Translations under genes and position numbers: made by a program
Origin: Pantoea sp050157905
GTDB taxonomy: Bacteria; Pseudomonadota; Gammaproteobacteria; Enterobacterales; Enterobacteriaceae
Reading direction: 5' to 3'
Length of the DNA stretch: 64,000 nt
NCBI RefSeq assembly: GCF_050157905.1
Contig: NZ_JBKIWZ010000001.1
Span: 744,001-808,000, forward strand
Notes under the pieces: model-generated
The model's input: only the letters and a program-made list of their open reading frames with translations
Databases searched by the model: none
Told to the model about the DNA's origin: nothing
In this document: in pieces, positions 44,901-52,784 of the stretch
Layout: every line of letters begins with the position of its first letter
Position numbering within the stretch: the first letter of the stretch is position 1

Positions 44901-46480
44901 TCAGCTATGAAGACTCTGCGGGCATGCTCAACGGCAACAATGATCTCAGCGATAAGCTGCGCCAGCGTCTGGAGCAGGCGGAAAGCGAACGCAGCCGCTG
45001 TCGCGATCGCCTGCGTGAGCATCAGGCCCAGCTCACGCAGTACAACCAGGTGCTCGCCTCGCTGAAGAGCGCCTGGGATGCTAAACGCGACATGCTGAAA
45101 GAGTTGCAGCAGGAGATGCAGGCTATCGGCGTTCAGGCCGATAGCAGCGCAGAAGCGCGCGCACGCGTGCGTCGCGATGAGCTTTACACGGCTCTGAGCC
45201 ACAACCGCGCCCGCCGTAACCAGCTGGAGAAACAGCTGACCTTCTGTGAAGCGGAGATGGAAAACCTGCAGAAGCGACTGCGCCAGCTGGAGCGAAATTA
45301 TCATCAGGTGCGTGAACAGGTCGTCAGTGCGAAAGCGGGCTGGTGTACCGTGCTGCGTCTGGTGAAAGAGAATGGCGTGGAGCGTCGTCTGCATCGACGC
45401 GAGCTGGCCTACCTGAGCGGCGATGAGCTGCGCTCGATGTCTGATAAAGCGCTGGGTGCGCTGCGTCTGGCGGTGGCGGACAACGAACATCTGCGCGATG
45501 TGCTGCGGCTGTCGGAAGATCCGAAACGTCCGGAACGGAAAATTCAGTTCTTTATTGCGGTCTACCAGCATCTGCGCGAGCGTATCCGTCAGGATATTAT
45601 CCGCACGGACGATCCGGTAGAAGCGATCGAGCAGATGGAAATCGAGCTGAACCGGCTGACCGAAGAGCTGACTGCGCGTGAGCAGACGCTGGCGATCAGC
45701 TCCCGCAGTGCGGCGAATATCATTCGCAAAACCATTCAGCGCGAGCAGAACCGTATTCGCCAGCTTAACCAGGGCCTGCAGACCGTCAGCTTCGGTCAGG
45801 TCCGCAGCGTGCGGCTCAACGTGAACGTGCGTGAAACCCACGCGATGCTGCTGGATACCCTGTCGGAAGAGCATGAACAGCATCAGGATCTGTTTAACAG
45901 CAACCGCCTGACCTTCTCGGAGGCGCTGGCGAAACTTTATCAGCGCCTGAACCCGCATATCGACATGGGGCAGCGCACGCCGCAGACCATCGGTGAAGAG
46001 CTGCTGGACTACCGCAACTATCTGGAGATGGAAGTGGAAGTTAACCGTGGATCGGATGGCTGGCTGCGCGCAGAGAGTGGCGCGCTGTCAACCGGTGAGG
46101 CGATCGGTACCGGTATGTCCATTCTGGTAATGGTGGTGCAGAGCTGGGAAGAGGAGTCACGCCGTCTGCGCGGCAAAGACATTTCGCCCTGCCGTCTGCT
46201 GTTCCTCGACGAGGCGGCGCGACTGGATGCCCGTTCCATCGCTACGCTGTTTGAGCTGTGTGAGCGACTGGAGATGCAGCTGGTCATTGCCGCACCAGAA
46301 AACATCAGCCCGGAGAAAGGCACGACCTACAAACTGGTGCGTAAAGTGTTCAATAACACTGAGCACGTTCATGTGGTTGGGCTGCGTGGTTTTGCCGCCG
46401 ATCCCTCACCGGTACGGCCGGGAAGCGACGTGGATGCGTTACCCGATTTAACCGCTGAAAATTCCGGGGCAGAAACGTAG
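41993..46480 (+). CDS. mukB: Chromosome partition protein MukB (SMC-like ATPase)
   Basis: SMC-type motor of the MukBEF condensin that organises and segregates the chromosome and contacts topoisomerase IV through its hinge. The 1495-residue product (E. coli 1486) has Walker A SGGNGAGKST at residues 33-42, long coiled coils rich in Gln/Glu/Leu/Arg heptads, and a hinge near residues 650-800 (GGVLLSEIYDDVTLDDAPYF). The C-terminal head has signature LSTGEAIGTG and Walker B LLFLDEAARLD. Long antisense open frames over this gene are codon-bias shadows. A terminator follows. Confidence 0.99.
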   Translation: MIERGKFRSLTLINWNGFFARTFDLDELVTTLSGGNGAGKSTTMAAFVTALIPDLTLLHFRNTTEAGATSGSRDKGLHGKLRAGVCYSMLDVVNSRHQRVVVGVRLQQVAGRDKKVDIKPFSIHGLPTDTNPTDMLTEVLNSRQARVLPLNEVKERVEALEGVQFRAYNSVTDYHAMMFDLGVVPRRLRSASDRSKFYRLIEASLYGGISSAITRSLRDYLLPENSGVRKAFQDMEAALRENRMTLEAIRVTQSDRDLFKHLISEATSYVSADYMRHANERRGHLDSALQLRNELFSSRKQLATEQYRHVEMARELAEHSGAENDLEVDYQAASDHLNLVQTAMRQQEKIERYDADIEDLTLRLEEQTEVVAEAREIQEENEARAEAAELEVDELKSQLADFQQALDVQQTRAIQYQQALQALERARTLCQLPDLNIDNAAAWQESFQAKEEEATERLLHLEQKLSVAEAAHSQFEQALALVTSIAGDVTRQDAWQTGRELLRDASNQRHHAEQLSSLRLRLNELEQRLREQHEAERLLAEFCKRQGQHYEPDALAGLQQALEAQIEQLNSSVSDAGEQRMKMRQELEQLRERITSLTARAPHWLAAQEILTQLSEQTGQALNSSQDVTEYMQQLLERERETTVERDEVAASKRDVEQQIERLSQPGGAEDARLTQLAERFGGVLLSEIYDDVTLDDAPYFSALYGPSRHAIVVPDLAQVREMLDGLEECPEDLYLIEGDPQSFDDSVFSVDELQNAVVVKVADRQWRYSRFPKIPLFGRAARENQLEQLHLERDKLAERYATLSFDVQKTQRLHQSFSRFIGSHLAVAFDDDPEAQIRQLGARRGELERALNQHESNNQQQRQQYELAKEGVSQLNRLLPRVNLLLDDTLADRCEEIREQVDAAQDAARFLHQHGAKLAKLEPILAVLQSDPEQHEQLQADYQQAQQQQRSARQQAFALTEVVQRRAHFSYEDSAGMLNGNNDLSDKLRQRLEQAESERSRCRDRLREHQAQLTQYNQVLASLKSAWDAKRDMLKELQQEMQAIGVQADSSAEARARVRRDELYTALSHNRARRNQLEKQLTFCEAEMENLQKRLRQLERNYHQVREQVVSAKAGWCTVLRLVKENGVERRLHRRELAYLSGDELRSMSDKALGALRLAVADNEHLRDVLRLSEDPKRPERKIQFFIAVYQHLRERIRQDIIRTDDPVEAIEQMEIELNRLTEELTAREQTLAISSRSAANIIRKTIQREQNRIRQLNQGLQTVSFGQVRSVRLNVNVRETHAMLLDTLSEEHEQHQDLFNSNRLTFSEALAKLYQRLNPHIDMGQRTPQTIGEELLDYRNYLEMEVEVNRGSDGWLRAESGALSTGEAIGTGMSILVMVVQSWEEESRRLRGKDISPCRLLFLDEAARLDARSIATLFELCERLEMQLVIAAPENISPEKGTTYKLVRKVFNNTEHVHVVGLRGFAADPSPVRPGSDVDALPDLTAENSGAET

Positions 46481-46510
46481 TCAAAAACTGAACCATTGGT
46501 TAATCTGGTC

Positions 46511-46547
46511 ACGGCATTTGTCACAGGAGGCAAATGCCGTTTTTGTT
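46511..46547 (+). terminator. Intrinsic terminator of the muk operon
   Basis: ACGGCATTTG and CAAATGCCGT form a 10-bp stem with a 10-nt loop, followed by TTTTTGTTTG. Confidence 0.85.
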
Positions 46548-46629
46548 TGTATACTCAACATTATGAGTAGGAGCCCGAACGCAGTCGTTACAGGGAACGC
46601 TGCGGAGTTGAGAAGATAAGGGGGCAGGG

Positions 46630-48441
46630 ATGTTGCTGGTAAAAAAGGTTAATCATCATCGCGTTATATCATTGTTAGCGCTGGCGCTAACAGCTGTTCC
46701 ATTTACGCTACCACAGGCTGCGATTATCGCTGCGCTGCCCGGCAAAACGCATGCGGCACTCTCCGTCTCTGAAAGTCAGCAACGTATCCGCCAGGCTTTT
46801 TCCAGCGCCGATCAGCCGTTTTATCAGGCGCCGCTGGCGGCGCTCTACGCCTCACGCAATATGCAGCCGCTCTGGCAGGATACTCAGGCGGTGGAGAAGT
46901 TTCAGCAGCAGCTGGCCGAGGTGGCGCTGTCCGGCGTTCAACCGCAGTTCACCCGCTGGATTGAGCGTCTGACTAACCCGGCGATTACCGGGTTTGCGCG
47001 GGATGTCACGCTCTCTGATGCGATGCTGGGTTATCTGCAGTTCGTCTCCAGCGTCCCGACCCAGGGGGAGACCTGGCTCTATAGCAACGTTCCCTACCGA
47101 CTGACGCAGCCGTCGGTTGCGGTGGTCAATCAGTGGCAGAATGCGGTCAATGCCGGAGCGGCCAGCCACTTTATCGCCTCACTGCAGCCGCAGCATCCCC
47201 AGTATAAGCTGATGCACGCCGCGCTGAAGACGCTGCTCAGCGACCGGGAGCCCTGGCCACAGCTGAAAAGCAGTGAAACGCTGCGTCCGGGTCAGGTCAG
47301 CGCTGATGTACCGGCGCTGCGGGAAATATTGCAGCGCAGCGGCATGTTAACGGCGCAGGTGAATGCACCGGCACCCGATGACGATGCGGTGCCGGTCGCC
47401 TCTTCGCCGGTGACGCACAGCGACCAGCCGGTGGCGGTCAGCCCGTCTGCCGCGCCGATCAGCAATCTGATTTCCCCTGCGCCGCAGTCGCCCGGCAACG
47501 TCCAGAGTCAGACGCTGGACGGCAACACGGCCAATATTTACGATGAGACGCTGGTGGCGGCGGTGAAGCGTTTCCAGCAGTGGCAGGGACTGGATGGCGA
47601 TGGCGCTATCGGGGCCAGAACGCGGCAGTGGCTCAACGTCTCCCCGCAGATGCGCGCCTCGCTGCTGGCGCTGAATATTCAGCGACTACGTCTGCTGCCG
47701 GACGATATGCACAACGGCATCATGGTCAACATCGCCAACTACTCGCTGATCTACTACAACAACGGCAATAAGATTCTCTCCTCGCGGGTTATCGTCGGGC
47801 GTCCCGATCGTAAAACGCCGTTGATGCGCAGCGCGCTGAATAATGTGGTGCTGAATCCGCCGTGGAACGTGCCGACGACGCTGGTGCGCAAGGATATCAT
47901 TCCCAAAGTGAAGCAGGATCCGACCTATCTCTACAAGCATGGTTACACCCTGCTGTCGGGCTGGAGCGCGGACGCCGAAGTGATCGATCCCAGCATGATC
48001 GACTGGCGTATGGTGACCGCCTCTTCATTTCCTTACCGGCTGATTCAGGCACCGGGTGAGGCCAACGCGCTGGGACGTTATAAATTCAATATGCCCAGCT
48101 CGGATGCGATCTATCTGCATGACACGCCCAACCATAACCTGTTCCAGCGCGATATCCGTGCGCTCAGCTCAGGCTGTGTGCGGGTGAACAAGGCCTCCGA
48201 ACTGGCGGGTCTGCTGCTGCAGGATGCAGGCTGGAATGACTCCCGCATCTCCAGCACCCTGAAAGAGGGCGATACGCGCTATGTGCCGATTCGCCACCGC
48301 ATACCGGTCAATCTTTACTATCTGACGGCATGGGTCGCGGATGATGGCAAACCGCAGTTCCGCACAGATATTTACAATTATGATGATACGGCGCGTTCGG
48401 GCAGCCAGGCGCTGAGCCGCGCAGAGCAATTGCTGCTCTAG
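46630..48441 (+). CDS. ldtD: L,D-transpeptidase LdtD
   Basis: Makes 3-3 (mDAP-mDAP) cross-links in peptidoglycan and supports the wall under envelope stress. The 603-residue product (E. coli YcbB 615) has an N-terminal signal/anchor (VISLLALALTAVPFTLP), a scaffold domain, a peptidoglycan-binding-like segment near residues 304-336 (LVAAVKRFQQWQGLDGDGAIG) and a YkuD catalytic domain. The nucleophile is Cys516 in ALSSGCVRV, with upstream HDTPNHNLFQ. A Pro/Ser/Ala linker at ~245-295 lies between domains. mepK follows after 176 bp; in E. coli MepK cleaves the 3-3 links that LdtD makes. Confidence 0.96.
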   Translation: MLLVKKVNHHRVISLLALALTAVPFTLPQAAIIAALPGKTHAALSVSESQQRIRQAFSSADQPFYQAPLAALYASRNMQPLWQDTQAVEKFQQQLAEVALSGVQPQFTRWIERLTNPAITGFARDVTLSDAMLGYLQFVSSVPTQGETWLYSNVPYRLTQPSVAVVNQWQNAVNAGAASHFIASLQPQHPQYKLMHAALKTLLSDREPWPQLKSSETLRPGQVSADVPALREILQRSGMLTAQVNAPAPDDDAVPVASSPVTHSDQPVAVSPSAAPISNLISPAPQSPGNVQSQTLDGNTANIYDETLVAAVKRFQQWQGLDGDGAIGARTRQWLNVSPQMRASLLALNIQRLRLLPDDMHNGIMVNIANYSLIYYNNGNKILSSRVIVGRPDRKTPLMRSALNNVVLNPPWNVPTTLVRKDIIPKVKQDPTYLYKHGYTLLSGWSADAEVIDPSMIDWRMVTASSFPYRLIQAPGEANALGRYKFNMPSSDAIYLHDTPNHNLFQRDIRALSSGCVRVNKASELAGLLLQDAGWNDSRISSTLKEGDTRYVPIRHRIPVNLYYLTAWVADDGKPQFRTDIYNYDDTARSGSQALSRAEQLLL

Positions 48442-48617
48442 TGATTGATTTTGCATCGTTAGCGGTGCAGGGAGAAGAGGCAGCCAGAGGCGATCCCGGT
48501 GCGGGTCGCCTCGCAAACTGCGGGCAGGTGGGTTGACGCTCCACTGAGAGAAAGTTATGGTTCGGCCTGTGCGCTTTTTGCACATGACTATGGCTTGACT
48601 CTCAGGTAATCCGCTAC

Positions 48618-49166
48618 ATGTCTACTATTGATTCTCTTCGTCGCAAACTACTGCTCTGCAGTAGCGCCGCCGCCGGACTGGCACTCCTGCCAGCTTCTGC
48701 CAGGGCCTCGCTTTCAACGTCTCGTCCGCGTGTGCTGATGCTCAATAACCTTCACACCGGTGAAACCCTTAAAACTGAGTTTTTTAATGGTAAGAGTTAC
48801 GACAAGGATGAGTTGTCACGATTAAATCACTTTTTCCGGGACTATCGCGCCAACAAAGTCAAAAGCATCGACCCCCATCTGTTTGACCAGATTTTCCGTC
48901 TGCAGGCCCTGCTGGGCATGCGCAAGCCGATCCAGCTGGTGTCGGGCTATCGCTCTCTGGCCACCAATAACATGCTGCGCGAGAGCGGCCCTGGGGTAGC
49001 AAAGCACAGCTATCACACCAAAGGTCAGGCGATGGATTTTCATATTGAAGGGGTTTCGTTAGCGAATGTACGCAAAGCGGCGTTATCTCTGCGCGCCGGT
49101 GGTGTAGGATATTACCCCCGCAGTAACTTTGTGCACATTGACACCGGGCCGGTCAGGCACTGGTAA
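48618..49166 (+). CDS. mepK: Murein endopeptidase MepK (DUF882/M15 family)
   Basis: Periplasmic metallopeptidase (formerly YcbK) that cleaves 3-3 peptidoglycan cross-links in E. coli. The 182-residue product has a twin-arginine-type signal (SLRRKLLLCSSAAAGLALLPASARA), then the family core with zinc-ligand motifs SYHTKGQAMDFHI and NFVHIDTGPVRHW. LVSGYRSLATNN is also conserved. It stands between ldtD and gloC, as in E. coli. The twin arginine is followed by K rather than a full SRRxFLK consensus, so Tat export is likely but unproven. Confidence 0.95.
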   Translation: MSTIDSLRRKLLLCSSAAAGLALLPASARASLSTSRPRVLMLNNLHTGETLKTEFFNGKSYDKDELSRLNHFFRDYRANKVKSIDPHLFDQIFRLQALLGMRKPIQLVSGYRSLATNNMLRESGPGVAKHSYHTKGQAMDFHIEGVSLANVRKAALSLRAGGVGYYPRSNFVHIDTGPVRHW

Positions 49167-49205
49167 CGACACCGGCAACGCTGCGTGAGCCGGTCATGGA
49201 GCGTT

Positions 49206-49835
49206 ATGAATTATCACATTATTCCTGTTACAGCGTTTGCTCAGAACTGTTCCGTTATCTGGTGCGAGACCACGCGTGAAGCCGCGCTGGTCGACCCTGG
49301 CGGCGATGCTGAACTGATTAAGCAAACGCTGGAACAGCTTAGTCTCAAACCCGCTCAGATCCTGCTGACGCATGGCCATCTGGATCATGTCGGGGCCGCC
49401 GTGGAGCTGGCTGCCTTCTATGATATTCAGATTGTGGGGCCGCAAAAGCGCGATGCTTTCTGGCTGGAGGCGTTGCCCACGCAGAGCCGGATGTTCGGAC
49501 TGGAAGAGTGCGCGCCTTTTACCCCCGATCGCTGGCTGGAAGAGGGCGAGAGCGTGCAGGTCGGTCTGACCACGCTGGAGGTGCTGCACTGTCCGGGACA
49601 CTCGCCCGGACATGTTGTGTTCTTTGATCGTCCGGGGCGCTTGCTGATCTCCGGTGACGTCATTTTCAATGGCGGCATCGGGCGCACTGACTTCCCGCAG
49701 GGCGATCACCAGCAGTTAATCGCGGCTATCCGCAGCAAACTGCTGCCGCTGGGCGATGATGTGACGTTTCTGCCCGGTCACGGCCCGATCTCCACGCTGG
49801 GTCATGAACGCATCAGCAACCCTTTCCTGCAGTAA
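49206..49835 (+). CDS. gloC: Type II glyoxalase/metallo-beta-lactamase-fold hydrolase GloC
   Basis: Cytosolic metallohydrolase (YcbL) with glyoxalase II activity on S-lactoylglutathione. I chose the ATG at 49206, giving MNYHIIPVTAFAQNCSVIWCE and 209 residues (E. coli 215), with GGAG six bases upstream. The metal-binding THGHLDH motif, CPGHSPGH, SGDVIFNGGIGRTDFP and the final GHGPIST ligands are all present. The C-terminus is about six residues shorter than in E. coli. The terminator shared with aspC follows. Confidence 0.95.
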   Translation: MNYHIIPVTAFAQNCSVIWCETTREAALVDPGGDAELIKQTLEQLSLKPAQILLTHGHLDHVGAAVELAAFYDIQIVGPQKRDAFWLEALPTQSRMFGLEECAPFTPDRWLEEGESVQVGLTTLEVLHCPGHSPGHVVFFDRPGRLLISGDVIFNGGIGRTDFPQGDHQQLIAAIRSKLLPLGDDVTFLPGHGPISTLGHERISNPFLQ

Positions 49836-49856
49836 AAAAACGCCTTTTTCCTGCCA

Positions 49857-49887
49857 TAAAAAAATGGGCCATCCGGCCCATTTTTTG
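49857..49887. terminator. Bidirectional terminator between gloC and aspC
   Basis: A-run, TGGGCC, ATCC loop, GGCCCA, T-run: symmetric and suitable for both converging genes. Confidence 0.92.
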
Positions 49888-49901
49888 TTTCGTCGTCTGC
49901 G

Positions 49902-51092
49902 TTACAGCACGGCGACAATCGCTTCACACAGCGCCGACATATTGTCTGGCGTCATGCCCGCCACGTTCACGCGGCCTGAGTTGACGGCATAGACGCCAAA
50001 CTCTTCCCGCAGGCGAATCACCTGTTCTTTGGTTAAGCCGCTGAACGAGAACATACCGTTCTGTTTAATAATAAAGCTGAAATCGCGCTGTGCGCCTTTT
50101 TCCGCCAGGGTGTTTACAAACAGCTGACGCATGCGCTGGATGCGCTGACGCATATCCGACAGCTCCTGTTCCCAGATCGTGCGCAGCGTGTCATTGCCCA
50201 GGATCGTGGCGACCACCGCCGCACCGTGAGCCGGTGGGTTGGAATAGTTGGAGCGGATAGTATATTTCACCTGGCTGAACGCGGTATCGGCTACGTTAGC
50301 ATCCGCTGCCACCAGCGTGATGGCACCCACGCGCTCGTTGTAAAGACCAAAGTTCTTGGAGTAAGAGCTGGCAACGATCAGCTCCTGATGTGAGGCGGCA
50401 AAGATGCGCAGACCCTCTGCGTCTTCCTCCAGACCGCGGGCAAAGCCCTGGTAGGCGAAATCGAATAACGGCAGCCAGCCATTGGCCTGAGAGAGCTGCG
50501 CCAGCTGTTGCCACTGCTCTGCGGTCGGGTCAATCCCGGTCGGGTTATGGCAGCAGCCGTGGAACAGCACCACATCACCCGGCTGAACCTGCTGCAGCGA
50601 CGCGATCATTCCTTCAAAGTCCAGCGAATGGCTTTCTGCGTCGTAATAGTGATAGTCACAGACTTCAAGACCGGCAGCGTTAAACACGTTGTGATGATTC
50701 GGCCAGGTTGGATTGCTGATCCAGACCCGCTTCACCGTGGTCTGCGTAGCAAGGAAATCGGCTGCAACACGCAGTGCGCCTGTACCGCCCGGCGTCTGCG
50801 CGGTGCGTGCGCGGCTGGCAGCGATAAGCGGGCTCTGATTGCCGAACAGCAGGGCCTGGGTGCAGCGGGCGAAATCCGCCAGACCGTCAATGCTGAGATA
50901 GTTTTTTGTGGTTTCGTTTTCCAGCAGGTATTGCTCAGCCTTTTTAACACTGGTCAGCACCGGAGTCTTGCCGGTTTCGTCTTTATAAACGCCGATACCC
51001 AGATTGATTTTTTCAGGGCGGTCATCGGCACGAAACAGATCGGCCAGCCCAAGAATAGGATCGGCGGGTGCCGCAGAGATCGATTCAAACAT
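49902..51092 (-). CDS. aspC: Aspartate aminotransferase
   Basis: PLP enzyme that interconverts aspartate and oxaloacetate with glutamate/2-oxoglutarate and also acts on aromatic amino acids. The 396-residue product has the E. coli length. The PLP lysine is in IVASSYSKNFGLYNERVG (near residue 246), with FHGCCHNPTGIDP and the C-terminal SGRVNVAGM arginine segment. It faces gloC and lies downstream of ompF on the same strand, separated by a strong terminator. Confidence 0.98.
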   Translation of the reverse strand: MFESISAAPADPILGLADLFRADDRPEKINLGIGVYKDETGKTPVLTSVKKAEQYLLENETTKNYLSIDGLADFARCTQALLFGNQSPLIAASRARTAQTPGGTGALRVAADFLATQTTVKRVWISNPTWPNHHNVFNAAGLEVCDYHYYDAESHSLDFEGMIASLQQVQPGDVVLFHGCCHNPTGIDPTAEQWQQLAQLSQANGWLPLFDFAYQGFARGLEEDAEGLRIFAASHQELIVASSYSKNFGLYNERVGAITLVAADANVADTAFSQVKYTIRSNYSNPPAHGAAVVATILGNDTLRTIWEQELSDMRQRIQRMRQLFVNTLAEKGAQRDFSFIIKQNGMFSFSGLTKEQVIRLREEFGVYAVNSGRVNVAGMTPDNMSALCEAIVAVL

Positions 51093-51275
51093 GTGTCAGG
51101 TCCATTAGCGTGAACGTAAGCAAGAGGACTCTCAGGTTAGCGCCCGACCGGGCAAATGCCAACCGTTTGCGAGACAAATTCCTGCATTTTGCGCGACATA
51201 TAACGTGACGGGGAGGTCAGCGTGAGAATGCAGTGGGAAAGGTGGCGTAAAAGGCTGATATCGGGAATCGCAGCC

Positions 51276-51307
51276 ATAAAAAAACGGGGCCAGAGCCCCG
51301 TTTTTTA
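51276..51307. terminator. Intrinsic terminator of ompF
   Basis: CGGGGC and GCCCCG pair around CAGA, with seven As on one side and six Ts on the other. On the minus strand it ends ompF transcription. Confidence 0.92.
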
Positions 51308-51323
51308 ACATGCTGAAGCAGGA

Positions 51324-52484
51324 TTAGAACTGGTAAACCAGGCCAACACCCACAACGTCATCTGTATTCAGATTCAGACGGTTGTTGTCATCCAGCTGGT
51401 TGATTTTGTAATCAACGTAGGTAGACATGTTTTTGTTGAAGTAGTAAGTCGCGCCAACGTCGAAGTATTTGACCAGGTCAGCATCGCCCACGCCTTCGAT
51501 ATCCTTGCCTTTAGACTGTACGTAGGCCAGGGATGGACGCAGACCGAAGTCGAACTGATACTGTGCAACCAGCTCAATGTTCTGCGCTTTGTTAGCAAAG
51601 CCAGTTGTTGAGAAAGCGTTACCGTTAGCCAGTGTACCGGTAGTGGTAATTGGTGTTGAGTTACGGGTTTCGCCGTACATTGCAGCCAGGTACACGTTGT
51701 TCGCATCGTATTTCAGAGCAGTTGCCCAGTTTTCAGCACGTTTGCCTGCGCCCTGACCGGTCACGTTGGTAAATGCAGCACCACCGCCATTTGCGGCGCT
51801 AGGCGTGATGGTAGTCTGTGCACCGGCTGCCTGCGCATCAGTACGGTCGCTGCTGCTATATGCCGCTGCGAAGCCTACACCGATTGGAGAAACGTAGGTG
51901 GTAGATACACCATAGCCGTCGCCATTGGAACGACGAATAGAGTCACGTTCGTTTTTACCTTGATACTGAAGGGCAAAGTCCCAGCCATCAACCAGGCCGA
52001 AGAAGTTGGTGTTACGGTAGGTCAGCAGGCCGGTGCTGCGGCCGTTCATGAAGTTATCTGAATATCCTGAATCGCCACCGAACTCTGGCAGCATATCGGT
52101 CCAGCCGATTGCATCGTAGACCACACCGTAGTTACGGCCGTAGTCGATTGAGCCAGCATCGCCGAATTTCAGACCGGCAAAGCCCAGACGGGTTTTGTTG
52201 CCGTCCTGTGCGTCAGAACCTTCAGAGTTGTTCGCCTGAATGTTGTATTCCCACTGGCCGTAACCGGTCAGCTGATCGTTGATCTGGGTTTCGCCTTTGA
52301 AGCCGAAGCGAACATAAGAGTTGTCACCGTTGTTGCCGTCGTCATCTGAGAAGTAATGCAGACCAACAGCTTTACCGTACAGGTCCAGTTTGTTGCCGTC
52401 TTTGTTATAGATTTCTGCAGCGTTTGCTGCGCCGGCGGCTAACAGAGCAGGGATAACCACTGCAAGAATATTGCGCTTCATCAT
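51324..52484 (-). CDS. ompF: Outer-membrane porin OmpF
   Basis: Trimeric 16-stranded general porin. The 386-residue precursor (E. coli 362) has a signal peptide (MMKRNILAVVIPALLAAGAANA) and starts AEIYNKDGNKLDLYGK when mature. It carries the constriction-loop motif PEFGGD and the C-terminal phenylalanine needed for Bam recognition. Compared with E. coli it has added Gly/Ala/Thr-rich sequence in two surface loops: about 20 residues in the SSSDRTDAQAAGAQTT region and a smaller insertion after ETRNSTPI. Position between aspC and asnS, the MM start and a leader close to that of E. coli ompF support the specific name over ompC. Confidence 0.95.
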   Translation of the reverse strand: MMKRNILAVVIPALLAAGAANAAEIYNKDGNKLDLYGKAVGLHYFSDDDGNNGDNSYVRFGFKGETQINDQLTGYGQWEYNIQANNSEGSDAQDGNKTRLGFAGLKFGDAGSIDYGRNYGVVYDAIGWTDMLPEFGGDSGYSDNFMNGRSTGLLTYRNTNFFGLVDGWDFALQYQGKNERDSIRRSNGDGYGVSTTYVSPIGVGFAAAYSSSDRTDAQAAGAQTTITPSAANGGGAAFTNVTGQGAGKRAENWATALKYDANNVYLAAMYGETRNSTPITTTGTLANGNAFSTTGFANKAQNIELVAQYQFDFGLRPSLAYVQSKGKDIEGVGDADLVKYFDVGATYYFNKNMSTYVDYKINQLDDNNRLNLNTDDVVGVGLVYQF

Positions 52485-52531
52485 TATTCATTACCCTCAT
52501 TGGAGTTATTTGTACACCTGCCACTGCCGTC
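52485..52531 (-). promoter_or_regulatory. ompF translation-initiation leader, likely MicF target
   Basis: Read on the minus strand, the leader contains GACGGCAGTGGCAGGTGT and GAGGGTAATGAATA directly before ATGATGAAGCGC. These blocks are nearly identical to the E. coli ompF leader that base-pairs with the antisense RNA MicF. Whether this genome has micF cannot be seen here. Confidence 0.65.
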
Positions 52532-52607
52532 AGGAAATCTTTACGGAACCCTGAGCGAAGTTTGGTGTCTTCCTGTGTCTGCACGCATCTTTCCATCCCC
52601 CCCGCCG

Positions 52608-52682
52608 TAATTCTAGCGCGAAAATGCTACTAAACTCGTAATCTGGTTTCCAAAGGAAAATATGTATTACAAAATGTAAAAA
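52608..52682 (-). promoter_or_regulatory. OmpR-controlled ompF promoter
   Basis: On the minus strand the tract TTTTACATTTTGTAATACAT, followed by ATTTTCCTTTGGAAACCAG and GTTTAGTAGCATTTTCGCG, lines up with the F1-F2-F3 OmpR sites of E. coli ompF. The -10 TAGAAT lies at 52615-52610, better than the E. coli box. Transcription would start near 52603, giving a leader of about 120 nt. Confidence 0.75.
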
Positions 52683-52720
52683 ATACGGAACTTTGTGAGA
52701 CAACTCAAAATTTATAAAAA

Positions 52721-52748
52721 TAAAAAAAGGCCGGCAGTGCCGACCTCC
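52721..52748 (-). terminator. Intrinsic terminator of asnS
   Basis: On the minus strand AGGTCGGC and GCCGGCCT pair (one G-T) around ACT, followed by seven Ts. Confidence 0.85.
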
Positions 52749-52784
52749 TTATATATATGAATTTCTTATATTTAATGCTTAATC

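Noticed and set aside
44618..45958. 446-codon open frame antisense to mukB
   Set aside because: It mirrors the codon bias of a real coiled-coil gene (CAG/GAG/CTG codons give open reverse frames). No family motif, start context or own promoter; mukB is certain.
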